Source of the DNA: Candidatus Paceibacter sp.
GTDB taxonomy: Bacteria; Patescibacteriota; Patescibacteriia; SG8-24; DYFX01
NCBI GenBank assembly: GCA_020724945.1
Contig: DYFX01000002.1
Location: forward strand, 1-45,808
DNA length: 45,808 bases
Direction: 5' to 3'
This document shows positions 12,877-21,800 of the stretch, piece after piece. The notes beneath the pieces were generated by a model, which saw nothing but the letters and a program-made list of their open reading frames with translations, had not been told where the DNA came from and did not search any database. Position 1 is the first letter of the stretch. Each line of letters begins with the position of its first letter. Made by a program: the position numbers and the translations under genes.

Positions 12877-15800
12877 ATGTCGGAAAAGTACCCATACAAA
12901 AAAAGCCAGCTGAAACGGCTTGGGCAAGCCGCGAAGTTAGCTGGTCCTAGATATACGCCTGAGCTTAATGTTGGCGTAGGAATCAGTTCAATTTTCGAAG
13001 GTCTGGGCAGGACCGAGAAATTTTATACCGAACTTAAGAAATCACTGCCCGATCTTGTCAGGCACATCCAGTACGTATCAAAACCCGAGATTGATATTGT
13101 GGCACACGATGAGCTTGTGGCAACCACCACGACGGCTCAGAAAGTGGCGGATTTACTTCTGCGAGTACCCGTTAGCGGAGTTAATAAAATCGATTCAGCG
13201 ACTCTTCATAAGCTCTGCGATTCTGGGATGACCCTAGTTAGAAACCTGATCTCGGTCCTACAAAAAGACGAGAGGGTTTCAAACGAACCGGGATCGAAGG
13301 ACCCAAACGGCACTAAACAGCAAAGTGAAAAGCACAGGTCTCACATCCACGATCTTTGGAAGATTTTTGATGCCCTGCATTCAATTTCGGTTTTCGTTGA
13401 GAGCTTGGTCGTACAAGCAGCAAATTCTCCCCAAGTTTTGCTCACGGGTGCCGCTGGTTCCGGCAAAACACACTTTCTTTGTGATCTAGCTAAGAAAAGA
13501 ATTGAGGCTGGATTTCCAACATATATTTTTCTTGGTGAGGAGTTTTCAGAATCCAGAAAGCCACTTAATACAGTAAAAAAGTTACTTGGATTCAAGGGGG
13601 GTGACGGTGCGTTTCTTGAATCAATTAATCGGTATGCCGCAAGCAAGCGTGTTCGGGCCGTGATCATCATTGATGCAATCAATGAGGCGCAAATCCGTGG
13701 AATTCGTTGGGATCAGCTCTGCAAGGTCAACCAATACAATAACCTCGCGGTTATTATCAGTGTAAGAACGGGCTTCGAGCAGCAGGAAGTGCCAAAAAAA
13801 ATTCTTGATGGTTTTTTAAAAGTTACCCATCGTGGATTCGTGGGGAACGAGTGGGAAGCTTATGCAAAGTTCTTTTCTAAGTCCGGTCTTCCGCTCCCAG
13901 AAACCCCGCTTCTTACACCCGAATTCCATAACCCGCTTTTCCTTAAAATATACTGTTCCGCCGCATCTAAAGCTCCGAACCCAGTCAGGGGCAACTACGG
14001 TTTCAGGTATATATTTGAGAAGTATGTTATTGCACAAGGAGAAGGTGTTCTTAAACAACTCGGTGAACCAGGTCAAAGTAATAGGCGAGTCTGGGATGGT
14101 GTTATCAAGGAAATCGCTCTAGAAATGGGTGACAGCGGGTTAGATAGACTCCACCAAAAACGAACGACTTCTATCGTTGCGAAACAATTCCCTGGTAAGG
14201 CAAGGGATGCGATCGTGGCACTGGAAAAACAGTTTCTGCTTATTAAAGTGCCTCGTTATAGGAGATACAAAATAGTGGGGTACGACTACAGATTCCCTTA
14301 CGAAAAGTTTAGCGACCACCTGATAGTACGCGCACTAATTAATAAATACCTTGATAAGACAAACCCGAAGAAATCACTGATTCCTGGTACAAAGCTTGGA
14401 GAAATCATTCGACGAGATCGGAATTACGGCTTGATCGAAGCCCTCGCAATTCAAATTCCACAAGACCTGAAGGGTCGAGAGTTGGTATATGTCGCACCAA
14501 AAAAATTCCGCTTCCAGAGCTACGCAAGAAATTCTTTCTTGGAAAGTTTGATTTGGCGCGATTTGTCAACACGTTCAAACGGGCAACACAAGTTCATTAA
14601 AACCAAACTGGTTCTAGATTTTATTAATAAATATCTACTTCCATTTGAACGAGGAAAGGAGAGCGTTTTGGAAGTGCTTCTTACTGTTGCTGCGGTTCCA
14701 GAGCATCCTCTGAACGCGCACATTTTGCATAAGCATCTATTGCGTATGCCTATGCCGAAGCGCGATGCATACTGGCTGCCATTTATCAATGAACGCTATG
14801 CCAACGAAAGCATCTTTGATAGGTACCTGGCTTGGGCGTGGTATGGCGGCGATAAAACAAAGATATCGGAAGAATCGGTGGGTTTGGCAGCAACGGTATT
14901 ATCGTGGTGCTTAGCAAGCTCAAATCGCTTTCTGAGAGATCGTGCCACGAAGGCCTTGGTATCAATACTCTACTCAAGACCGGAGGTTTTGTTACGTCTA
15001 TTGAAACGCTTTGAGTTGGTGGATGACCCATACATACAGGAGCGTCTTTTCGCAGTAACTTATGGCTGCATTCTTCAGGTTGGTGTACCGAGAGCAGGTG
15101 TTTTGCAGCTGGCCCACTACACATATGAGCGTATTTTCAAAAAGGGTGCGCCGCCCAAACATATTCTTTGGCGCGATTATGCAAGAAATATTGTCGAAAC
15201 AGCTGCCGCTATCGATCCAGCCTTTGAAGGCAAGGTTGATTTAAGAATGGTCCGCCCACCATATCGAAGTAGATTTCCTACGAAGGTTCCATCTACTGCG
15301 GTACTTAAAAAGAAATATTACCGTGATTATCGCAAAAATAAATCAAGGAGGGGCGATTACAACCAGATATGGTTTTCTTTGATGTATAACAATGGAGGGT
15401 CTATCGCGGATTTCGGGAATTACATTGTGAACTCAACCGTCGGTAATTGGTGCAATTTGCGTCTGAAAAAGAATGGGCAGCCCCCAAAATTTCCAAAGCA
15501 AATCTCAAAGGAGTTCGAAGAAAGTCTTGATGAGTTTTCTAAAAAAATTTGGGCGAGACTTGAAGAGGCTCGTCAATCTATAGCTACGCGAAGATTGTTT
15601 GAAGACTTACCCGTAAAGCTTGGAACGCCTCCCAAGAAAACTGGGACAAGTAGCAACGATGGAATCGAGATAAAGGCCCGAGAGTTGATTCTAAATGAAC
15701 TTGAGCGCTCATTTATTAATACGCTGGACCCGCACCAGAGGAATTTGTATAGAAAGGGCATTCTGAAAACGCGTGAAGGTCGATGGAATTTAGAGATTGA

Positions 15801-16977
15801 TCGCGCTCTCGTACAAAGAATAATTTTCACGAGGATTATCGAGCTTGGTTGGAATCCGAGACTATTTGATAAGTATGACGGTTCGGTGCGAGAAAGAGGT
15901 AGAGACGCCCATAAAGCTGAGAGAATCGGCAAAAAATATCAATGGATCGCCTTCCACGAAACCCTTGGGTTGATTGCTGACAATTTTGCGTTGCGAGACG
16001 GGTTCAGTGATGAAGGCGGGGGCGATTATCAAGGGGCTTGGCAGATTTGGCGGCGCGATATTGATCCAAGCTATATCGTGCCACCTAGTTTTGCACTGCC
16101 ACCTAAAGCTGTTCGCCCCTGGTGGTCACCCTCAAACTATAGTAGCTGGAGGTTGGGGTTAGGACACACTGAATGGACAAAAATAACTGACGATTTGCCC
16201 CAACAAAGAAAATTGCTTGAAATCAAAACAAACGGTGGGTGGTTGCTGTTAGACGGGTATCTCGGTTGGGATCAGCCGACCGCTCCGGGCATAGATCGAT
16301 ATGATGCTATACGCCGAAATGTCTGGTATCACATACACAGTTATCTAATCAAAGCCGATAAAGTAGGTGAGATTTTGGATTGGGCTAAAAAACAGAATTT
16401 TCTGGGGAGATGGGTGCCAGAGCCTCTGGAGCTGAGAGATGTTTTCATTCGAGAGATACCGAATGGTTTCCCCTATCAACACCAATATGGTACCGCGAAA
16501 GATGTTGGATGGCGCAAAGTCACAGAAAAGGTTGGGAGGGAAGAGGTATTTGAAGTTATTGTAGCCGCCGAGGAATACCATTGGGAGGGTGGTGGTTTTG
16601 ACTGCTCACTCAACGATGGCGTAATGATTCGGGTTCCCTGTAAGGAGATTGTTTCCGGAATGAACTTATCGCAAAGCCAACGGCTAGGTACCTTTGTTAA
16701 TGCAAATGGAGATGAAATTATCCAAGATGTCGCCGCCGAAAGTGTTGAGAAAAGCGCCCTGCTAATTAAAAAACGACCGTTCTTGAAGTTTCTTGAGGAG
16801 AATGGCTACGCATTGCTTTGGATTACTTTTGGAGAAAAATTGTTACTAGGGACGGCTGGAGGTGGTCAAGGATTTTTAGGACGACTGGAGGTCGGCGGCG
16901 CACACATACTTTCGAGCGAAGGGCGAATCTTTAGCCACGAGTACACTAACTGGTCACCACCCCACACCAAAGGTTGA
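12877..16977 (+). CDS. Large STAND/NACHT-like P-loop NTPase, putative anti-phage defence protein
   Basis: 1366 residues. N-terminal helical region 1-180 begins with a basic stretch and GPRYTPELNV. NTPase core: Walker A GAAGSGKT at 191-198, Walker B VIIIDAINE at 262-270 with the DAINE form typical of STAND proteins, an SVRTGF sensor-like segment near 295-300, and HNPLFLKIYC near 351-360, the winged-helix entry motif. A long helical middle part (about 400-930) with repeat-like character follows. The C-terminal ~400 residues are rich in aromatic and beta-forming sequence (WYHIHSYLIKADKV, GYALLWITFGEK). No nuclease, TIR or transmembrane effector motif is recognised. Single large STAND NTPases of this layout include Avs-type phage sensors; I recall related N- and C-terminal motifs in bacterial genes annotated as ATP-binding proteins but cannot verify family membership. 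AT-rich codon use and the recombinase nearby indicate horizontal transfer. Not attributable to housekeeping. Confidence 0.8.
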   Translation: MSEKYPYKKSQLKRLGQAAKLAGPRYTPELNVGVGISSIFEGLGRTEKFYTELKKSLPDLVRHIQYVSKPEIDIVAHDELVATTTTAQKVADLLLRVPVSGVNKIDSATLHKLCDSGMTLVRNLISVLQKDERVSNEPGSKDPNGTKQQSEKHRSHIHDLWKIFDALHSISVFVESLVVQAANSPQVLLTGAAGSGKTHFLCDLAKKRIEAGFPTYIFLGEEFSESRKPLNTVKKLLGFKGGDGAFLESINRYAASKRVRAVIIIDAINEAQIRGIRWDQLCKVNQYNNLAVIISVRTGFEQQEVPKKILDGFLKVTHRGFVGNEWEAYAKFFSKSGLPLPETPLLTPEFHNPLFLKIYCSAASKAPNPVRGNYGFRYIFEKYVIAQGEGVLKQLGEPGQSNRRVWDGVIKEIALEMGDSGLDRLHQKRTTSIVAKQFPGKARDAIVALEKQFLLIKVPRYRRYKIVGYDYRFPYEKFSDHLIVRALINKYLDKTNPKKSLIPGTKLGEIIRRDRNYGLIEALAIQIPQDLKGRELVYVAPKKFRFQSYARNSFLESLIWRDLSTRSNGQHKFIKTKLVLDFINKYLLPFERGKESVLEVLLTVAAVPEHPLNAHILHKHLLRMPMPKRDAYWLPFINERYANESIFDRYLAWAWYGGDKTKISEESVGLAATVLSWCLASSNRFLRDRATKALVSILYSRPEVLLRLLKRFELVDDPYIQERLFAVTYGCILQVGVPRAGVLQLAHYTYERIFKKGAPPKHILWRDYARNIVETAAAIDPAFEGKVDLRMVRPPYRSRFPTKVPSTAVLKKKYYRDYRKNKSRRGDYNQIWFSLMYNNGGSIADFGNYIVNSTVGNWCNLRLKKNGQPPKFPKQISKEFEESLDEFSKKIWARLEEARQSIATRRLFEDLPVKLGTPPKKTGTSSNDGIEIKARELILNELERSFINTLDPHQRNLYRKGILKTREGRWNLEIDRALVQRIIFTRIIELGWNPRLFDKYDGSVRERGRDAHKAERIGKKYQWIAFHETLGLIADNFALRDGFSDEGGGDYQGAWQIWRRDIDPSYIVPPSFALPPKAVRPWWSPSNYSSWRLGLGHTEWTKITDDLPQQRKLLEIKTNGGWLLLDGYLGWDQPTAPGIDRYDAIRRNVWYHIHSYLIKADKVGEILDWAKKQNFLGRWVPEPLELRDVFIREIPNGFPYQHQYGTAKDVGWRKVTEKVGREEVFEVIVAAEEYHWEGGGFDCSLNDGVMIRVPCKEIVSGMNLSQSQRLGTFVNANGDEIIQDVAAESVEKSALLIKKRPFLKFLEENGYALLWITFGEKLLLGTAGGGQGFLGRLEVGGAHILSSEGRIFSHEYTNWSPPHTKG

Positions 16978-16987
16978 TTCCACTCCC

Positions 16988-17014
16988 CCGTGGCAGTCTC
17001 TTATCCAGCCACGG
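16988..17014. terminator. Hairpin after the STAND gene, weak terminator candidate
   Basis: CCGTGGC (16988-16994) and GCCACGG (17008-17014) are perfect complements with a 13-nt loop, 11 bases after the stop. No U tract follows, so termination is uncertain. Confidence 0.35.
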
Positions 17015-17105
17015 TTGAGGCTCCCCGCAAATCCCTTGCAAACGCCGCCCACGCCTTAAGGTCCGCCACGATTTCGTTCCAGATTTCAGTGGTCCGGGCT
17101 ACCAT
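17001..17105 (-). CDS. 34-residue open frame at the right end of element B, possible gene remnant
   Basis: Reads MVARTTEIWNEIVADLKAWA and on to GASTVAG. It looks helical and amphipathic with plausible amino-acid composition, which is unusual for a chance frame. Its first codons lie in the GGGCTACCA att core (17096-17104), so it could be the 3' fragment of a gene cut by recombination or a very small intact gene. No ribosome-binding site was seen. Low confidence. Confidence 0.3.
   Translation of the reverse strand: MVARTTEIWNEIVADLKAWAAFARDLRGASTVAG
17096..17104 (+). other. Probable right attachment core of element B
   Basis: GGGCTACCA is identical to the last nine bases of the tRNA-Glu 3' repeat at 2576-2584 and 10223-10231. 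Serine integrases leave only a short shared core, so a 9-base match is compatible with attR. The next feature, a terminator at 17110, would sit about five bases behind the tRNA CCA end in an empty site. The compositional change from AT-rich to GC-rich DNA also occurs here. Confidence 0.5.
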
Positions 17106-17109
17106 CGAG

Positions 17110-17138
17110 AACACCGCTTCACCGGCGGTGTTTTCGTT
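17110..17138 (+). terminator. Rho-independent terminator, probably the ancestral tRNA-Glu terminator
   Basis: AACACCGC (17110-17117) and GCGGTGTT (17125-17132) followed by TTCGTTT. No gene on the plus strand now ends directly before it except the distant NTPase. Its position relative to the att core suggests it terminated tRNA-Glu before the insertions. Confidence 0.7.
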
Positions 17139-17147
17139 TCGGCGGCC

Positions 17148-17176
17148 TTGACCGATCCGGCGGATCGGCGTATGCT
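17148..17176 (+). promoter_or_regulatory. Sigma70-type promoter of a small RNA candidate
   Basis: TTGACC (17148-17153), exact 17-nt spacer, TATGCT (17171-17176). Predicted start near 17183. Confidence 0.6.
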
Positions 17177-17182
17177 CCGGCG

Positions 17183-17320
17183 GACATGGAACTCGCTCGT
17201 CGAGCTCTGATACGGAACGCCGTCGTCTTCGCTACCCGATGGCGCCCGAGCTTCAGGGGCGCGTGCAACTCGCGCCCGGTCAACGGACACGCCCGCTCAC
17301 TCGGCGGGCGTTTCGTTTTT
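17183..17320 (+). ncRNA. Candidate structured small RNA of about 135 nt
   Basis: A promoter and a terminator (CGCCCGC/GCGGGCG at 17290-17310 followed by TTTCGTTTTT) enclose a region without convincing coding. The frame from ATG 17186 passes through the terminator without a stop, and other frames are Arg-rich. Internal helices include CGCCGTCG with CGATGGCG (about 17220-17245, one G-U) and GGGCGCG with CGCGCCC (about 17258-17278). No match to 6S, 4.5S, RNase P or tmRNA hallmarks was seen. Confidence 0.5.
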
Positions 17321-17336
17321 CCGAACCCGAGGAGCA

Positions 17337-17365
17337 TTGACAAACGCGCCGTTTCGTGCTATCAT
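17337..17365 (+). promoter_or_regulatory. Consensus promoter for the 58-residue membrane protein gene
   Basis: TTGACA (17337-17342), 17-nt spacer, TATCAT (17360-17365). The transcript would carry AAGGAG at 17390-17395 before the ATG at 17403. Confidence 0.75.
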
Positions 17366-17402
17366 TCCCGTGCTCTTCAGAGCTTCAACAAGGAGATCCC
17401 CG

Positions 17403-17579
17403 ATGGCCCGATTCGCCCCGTTCCTCGTCCTCGCCGTCCTCATCGTCTGCGCCGTCATCCTCTGGCGCGCCGAGCGCCGGGCTCCGGACCGCTACGCGGC
17501 CTGCGCGAAGATGTCCGATCCCGTCGAGATCGAGCGCTGCCGCTCGAGCATCGACTTCGCCCTCTCGGCCGGCTGGTAG
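17403..17579 (+). CDS. Small single-pass membrane or secreted protein
   Basis: 58 residues. MARFAPFLVLAVLIVCAVILWRAE is a single membrane span or uncleaved signal anchor. The exposed part (DRYAACAKMSDPVEIERCRSSIDFAL) has two cysteines about 13 residues apart that could form a disulfide. The start at 17403 is fixed by AAGGAG eight bases upstream and by the consensus promoter. Followed directly by a terminator, so it is a single-gene transcript. Function unknown. Confidence 0.7.
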   Translation: MARFAPFLVLAVLIVCAVILWRAERRAPDRYAACAKMSDPVEIERCRSSIDFALSAGW

Positions 17580-17598
17580 CCGCGCCTCCACCCCTTTC

Positions 17599-17618
17599 CC
17601 GCCACCGGCGGTTTTTTC
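17599..17618 (+). terminator. Rho-independent terminator
   Basis: CCGCC-ACC-GGCGG followed by TTTTTT; ends the 58-residue protein transcript. Confidence 0.75.
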
Positions 17619-17685
17619 ATATCCCGAAGATTGACGCGTCGCCGCGATTCCGCTACCGTCCGGGCAGACCTTTCAAGGAGCCCCT

Positions 17686-17976
17686 GTGCCCGAACCCGAA
17701 TCGAAGTTCCACGACCATCCCCGCAACATGCACGACCGGCTATACGGCAAGCGTCTCGTCGAAGGCGACCTGCTCGAGCCGAACGACGCCTACACATCGA
17801 GCAACGGCTACTGGGAGAAGTGCCCGTGCCCCGGCGTCCCGCTCGGCCCGCAGACCGGCGATCCGATCTGGGTCCGCCCGGAATCGCCTCCGGCCGGGAC
17901 GATCTTCGTCCAGAGCGGCTCCGCGAACCCGCCGGATCGGTACCCCTCGCCCTCCCCGGCCTCGAACGACGACTGA
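17686..17976 (+). CDS. Small hypothetical cytosolic protein
   Basis: 96 residues from a GTG start with CAAGGAG 6 nt upstream. The sequence is Pro-, Asp- and Ser-rich and polar (HDHPRNMHDRLYGKRLVEGD, then YWEKCPCPGVPLGPQTGDPI), with a CPCP motif and a disordered Pro/Ser tail. I recognise no family. It has its own terminator right after the stop, which supports it being a real transcription unit. Confidence 0.6.
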   Translation: MPEPESKFHDHPRNMHDRLYGKRLVEGDLLEPNDAYTSSNGYWEKCPCPGVPLGPQTGDPIWVRPESPPAGTIFVQSGSANPPDRYPSPSPASNDD

Positions 17977-17977
17977 A

Positions 17978-17999
17978 CCCGCCCTCGGCGGGTTTTTTG
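17978..17999 (+). terminator. Rho-independent terminator
   Basis: CCCGCC-CTC-GGCGGG followed by TTTTTT, two bases after the stop of the preceding gene. Confidence 0.85.
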
Positions 18000-18042
18000 C
18001 CGCCTGTCGCCGGGAAGCGCGCCGCGCTATACTGGAACGACT

Positions 18043-18765
18043 ATGCGCAAACCCACCAAGATCATCGGCGTCTTCGCCCTGCTCACCGTCGCCTATCATT
18101 TCCTCTCGCCGCAGATCGAGTCCGACACCGGCGGGCTCCTCCTGACCATCTCGTCGTTCCTCTTCGCCATCTTCACCGGCTTCTTCATGTCGCGGCAGAG
18201 CGAGCGGTATTCGTCCATCCGGGAATTCATCGCCGACTTCGACGGCGGCATGACCGCCATCTACCGGGATTTCGGGCACCTCTCCCGGGACCTGCAGGAG
18301 CGCGCCGCCGACATCATCCGCCGGCACTACGAGGCCATCGTGAAGCATCGCGCCTGGGACTGGCACTTCGTCCATAAGTCGGACACCATCACCTCGCTCC
18401 ACGGCGTGCTCGACGAGACCGCCACGGTCGACACTTCCTCGACCGTCCGCGCGCAGGCCGTCGAAGGCGTCCGCGCCGCGCTCGACCGCCTGCAAGTTGT
18501 CCGCAAGAACATGGTCACCCTGCATGTGGAACGCATCCCCCACTTCCAGTGGACGCTCATCTACATCCTGGCCGCCATCCTGCTCACCTCCATCTCGGGC
18601 ATCCCTTCCTCGATCTTCGGCTCCGTGCTGAAGGGCGCCTTCGGCACCTCCGTCCTGCTCATCCTGATGCTCCTGCACGACTTCGACGGCCTCAAGTTCT
18701 TCGAGGGCGCCATCGGCACGAGCTCCGCCAAGGACATCCTCGGCATCCTCGAAGGGAAGAAGTGA
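18043..18765 (+). CDS. Membrane protein, DUF4239/bestrophin-like
   Basis: 240 residues. Two N-terminal hydrophobic segments (IIGVFALLTVAYHFLS and GGLLLTISSFLFAIFTGFFM) precede a soluble helical central part (about 55-160) and two further C-terminal membrane helices (FQWTLIYILAAILLTSISGI and GAFGTSVLLILMLLHDFDGL). The 2+2 layout with a long helical middle resembles DUF4239 proteins, which I cannot confirm without a search. TATACT lies 9 nt before the ATG, so the mRNA is near-leaderless. Role unknown; an ion-channel function is only suggested by resemblance. Confidence 0.7.
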   Translation: MRKPTKIIGVFALLTVAYHFLSPQIESDTGGLLLTISSFLFAIFTGFFMSRQSERYSSIREFIADFDGGMTAIYRDFGHLSRDLQERAADIIRRHYEAIVKHRAWDWHFVHKSDTITSLHGVLDETATVDTSSTVRAQAVEGVRAALDRLQVVRKNMVTLHVERIPHFQWTLIYILAAILLTSISGIPSSIFGSVLKGAFGTSVLLILMLLHDFDGLKFFEGAIGTSSAKDILGILEGKK

Positions 18766-18781
18766 GGCTCGTCGCGAACGA

Positions 18782-18809
18782 AACGCCCGGTCGCATGACC
18801 GGGCGTTTT
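18782..18809. terminator. Bidirectional terminator between convergent genes
   Basis: AACGCCCGGT (18782-18791) and ACCGGGCGTT (18798-18807), perfect 10-bp stem with 6-nt loop, followed by TTTCC; it serves the plus-strand membrane protein gene and lies just after the minus-strand stop at 18814. Confidence 0.75.
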
Positions 18810-18813
18810 CCGT

Positions 18814-21800
18814 TCAGTAGGTTCCCTTGCCGTCGAGGCCCCAGCCGACGAGGTTGGAGTTCTTATACTGCCAGAGGTACTTGCGCGGCGGGTTCGCGCG
18901 GTACTTGGAACGCCCCGTGCTGTCCCGCGTCCAGTAGTCGATGGACTCGTCGTGCGTCAGGAGCAGTTCCTTCACCATCGCCGAGAAGCTCGCTTTCTGT
19001 CCCGCGTCGGTCGTGAAGTACGCGCCCAGCGCGATCGGCACGCTCACATCGAGCGCGTGCTCGAAGCCGTTGTAGGCATTGTCCTCCGGATCGCCTTTCG
19101 CGCCGTAGCTGTAGGCGATGTAGTACGGGTACCAGCGGCCGACGCGCATCGGCCCGTCCTCCGCGCCGCGCTGGGCGACGCCGCGGTTCACTTCGCAGCG
19201 CGCGAGATCCACGAGCGCGGCCGGAACCGTGGCGTTGCCGACGGCATGATGGCTGCGCAGGAAGCCGTAGGCGAGCAGGCTCGACATCCAGGGCGAGAAG
19301 GTGTTCGCCTGGTCCTCCGGCGGATAGTTGAAGCAGCCGTTGGCGGGGGCGCCGCCGGGGCCGGCCGTCGTCTGACGCGCGCGCATCGCGGCGATGGCGT
19401 CGTTCACCACGGAGCGCTGGTGCGCGCTGCCGGTCAGTTCGGCGTCGACGGCGTGCGCCAGGAGGGCGTAGCCGCGATGGCGTTCCGTCTCCCCTGCGCC
19501 TTCAAGGTTGATATGGAACTCGAACCCCCAGGAGATGTGGCCGATCTTGGGCAGGAGCGAGGCGTCGCCGTTCAGCAGGTAGTTCGTGAGCAGGTTCTCG
19601 GAGTACGAATACTTCAGGTCATGCCACGAGTTCGTCGGGGACGGGTTCTTCAGCTTGAAGCTGCCGACGCAGTACGGGTAGTAGGTCCCCGCGCAATCCG
19701 AAGGCCCGTAGAGGTTCTGCGCGTAATGGTTCGCCGCGCGGTTGGCCTCGCGGAGCATGTCGACATTCCCGGTGCGCAGGTAGCCGTTATAGAAGGTCTG
19801 CGCGCGGTCGTAGAGCCACGGCTCCGGGTCGGTATAGAAGTCGATGATGTCGTCGCCCGAAGTGACGGGCCAGGACTGCTTCTCGGAGTGCCGGTTGATG
19901 AGCGAGTAGAAGAAGTCGTCGGTGGCCTGGTCGGAATCCGCCATGTAGGAGCGCGTGCCGGCGAGATTCACCATGGGCACGAGCGAGGCGCAGGAGAGGT
20001 ACTCGTGGTCGATCGCCGCGAGGACGCGCGGTTCGCGGATGGTGAGGCCGCTCGTGTTCACGGAGGGCGCGTAGGTGCCGTCGTTCACGACGCGATAGGT
20101 GTCGGCGACGGGCGTCTCGCTCGGCAGGCTCTGCGTGCGGGCGCGGTTGAGGCCGACCGTGACCGTGACCGGGGCGGTCGAGGCGAAGTTCATGTCGAAC
20201 TGCACGAGCACCGAACGGATGCCGGGGTTGCCGGTGGCGGAGAGGCCGTTGCAGAGCAGCGCCTGCGCAGGCATGTGCTCCCAGGCGCCGAGGCTGCGGA
20301 CGAAGGCCGGGATCTCCTGGCCGGAGGCGTTCGTCACCTTCACATTCGCGGCGTTCACGAGCGTTCCAGGCGCGAGCGGCAGACCGAACGAGACGCGGCG
20401 CGTCGTGCCGACGGCGTCGGAAGAGGGGTGCAGGGTCACCGTCACATCCTTCGCGGAGGCGTTGGCCGCGGCGCCATTCGACGAGACATCGTTCCGCATA
20501 TCCATCTCGGCGGTCATCGAACGCCAGCCGGTCGGACGCGTGACGAATCCGGCGGCCTCGAGGTCGGTCGAAGGGCTGGGCGTCGGGGAAGGGGTCGGGG
20601 AAGGGGTCGGGGAAGGGGTCGGCGCGGGAGTGGGGGTCGGGCTCGGCGCCGGGGCGGACGATTTCTTCTGCACGACATAGAAATGCGCGTCCTCGGTCAC
20701 GGCCGAAATCGTGCCGTCATCGTTCAGCTTGAACTGGAAGAGGACGCGGTCGAGCTGGGCGCCGGCGAGCGGGAGACTCTGGAAGACATCGACGACGGTC
20801 GACGCGGCGATCGGATAGTCCTGGCACTTCGACTTGGGGTTCGCGTCGCCTTGGAGGTAGGCGATGGCGCAGACTTCGAGCTTCTTGGTCGAGGACGAGC
20901 CGGACTCGACGCGCACCTTGGCCTTGGCCGTCAGCGAATCGGCATACGGACCGGCTTCCCAGGCGTAGTCACGGTAGTGCCGGATACGGCCCCAGCGGTT
21001 CAGGTTCACGCGCAGACTCTTGGCGCCGACGATCGGGTTCGCGGTCTCGTGCGCGACGGTGCCGTCCGACGACCCGTTCGGCTCGAAGCCGCCGAGCGAC
21101 AACTCGAATCCGGGATCGACGATGAGATCGACGAGCTCGTATCCGGTCGGCACGGTCGGAAGCGCTCCGGACGGGGCCGGCGCCGGTGCCGGCACGGGTT
21201 CAGGTTCCGGCGACGGCGCAGGAGCCGGGTCGCCGGAAGGCGGAGGCGGCGGCGTCGAATCGACCGGCGATGCGCCGAGGTTCTTGTCGGCGTTGATGCT
21301 GGTCGCGGCGGCGAGTTCCGCTTCGCGGGAGTACTCGGACGCGGAAAGGATGGCTGCGCCTTGCGCGTAGTTCACGAAGAAGGCGTCGGGGATGTCGTCG
21401 ATGAGCGCGGACCAGTCCGCGCCGAAGACGGCGGCGGCGACGGCCTCCGAGGACACATGGCGGATGACGCCGCCTTTCGCGACCGCGTAGACCTTGGGGT
21501 CGGTGTCGATCTTGATCATCTTGTAGCCCGGGCGGTAGGTGACATTGCCGCCGATCCCGATCGAGGCCATCTCGTCGGCGGTGACCGTCTGCACGCCGCT
21601 GAAATCGGCGTACCAGGTCTTGAAGACGCGCTCGTTCGGGAAGACATACCGCTTGCCGTCGGTGGCGTAGTAATACACCGCCGGATGATCCGCGCGTTTG
21701 ATGAGGCTCCCCTGCGTCGGGGCGGCGGAGGCGGGCGCGGGGACGCCGGCGAGACTCATCGAGAACATCAGGGCCAGGACCAGGACGCGGACGGCGGCGT

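Noticed and set aside
17186..18145. 319-residue open frame starting at an ATG 9 nt after a good -10 box
   Set aside because: It reads through two terminators and two small genes with Arg/Pro-rich sequence. The promoter is better explained by a small RNA ending at 17320.
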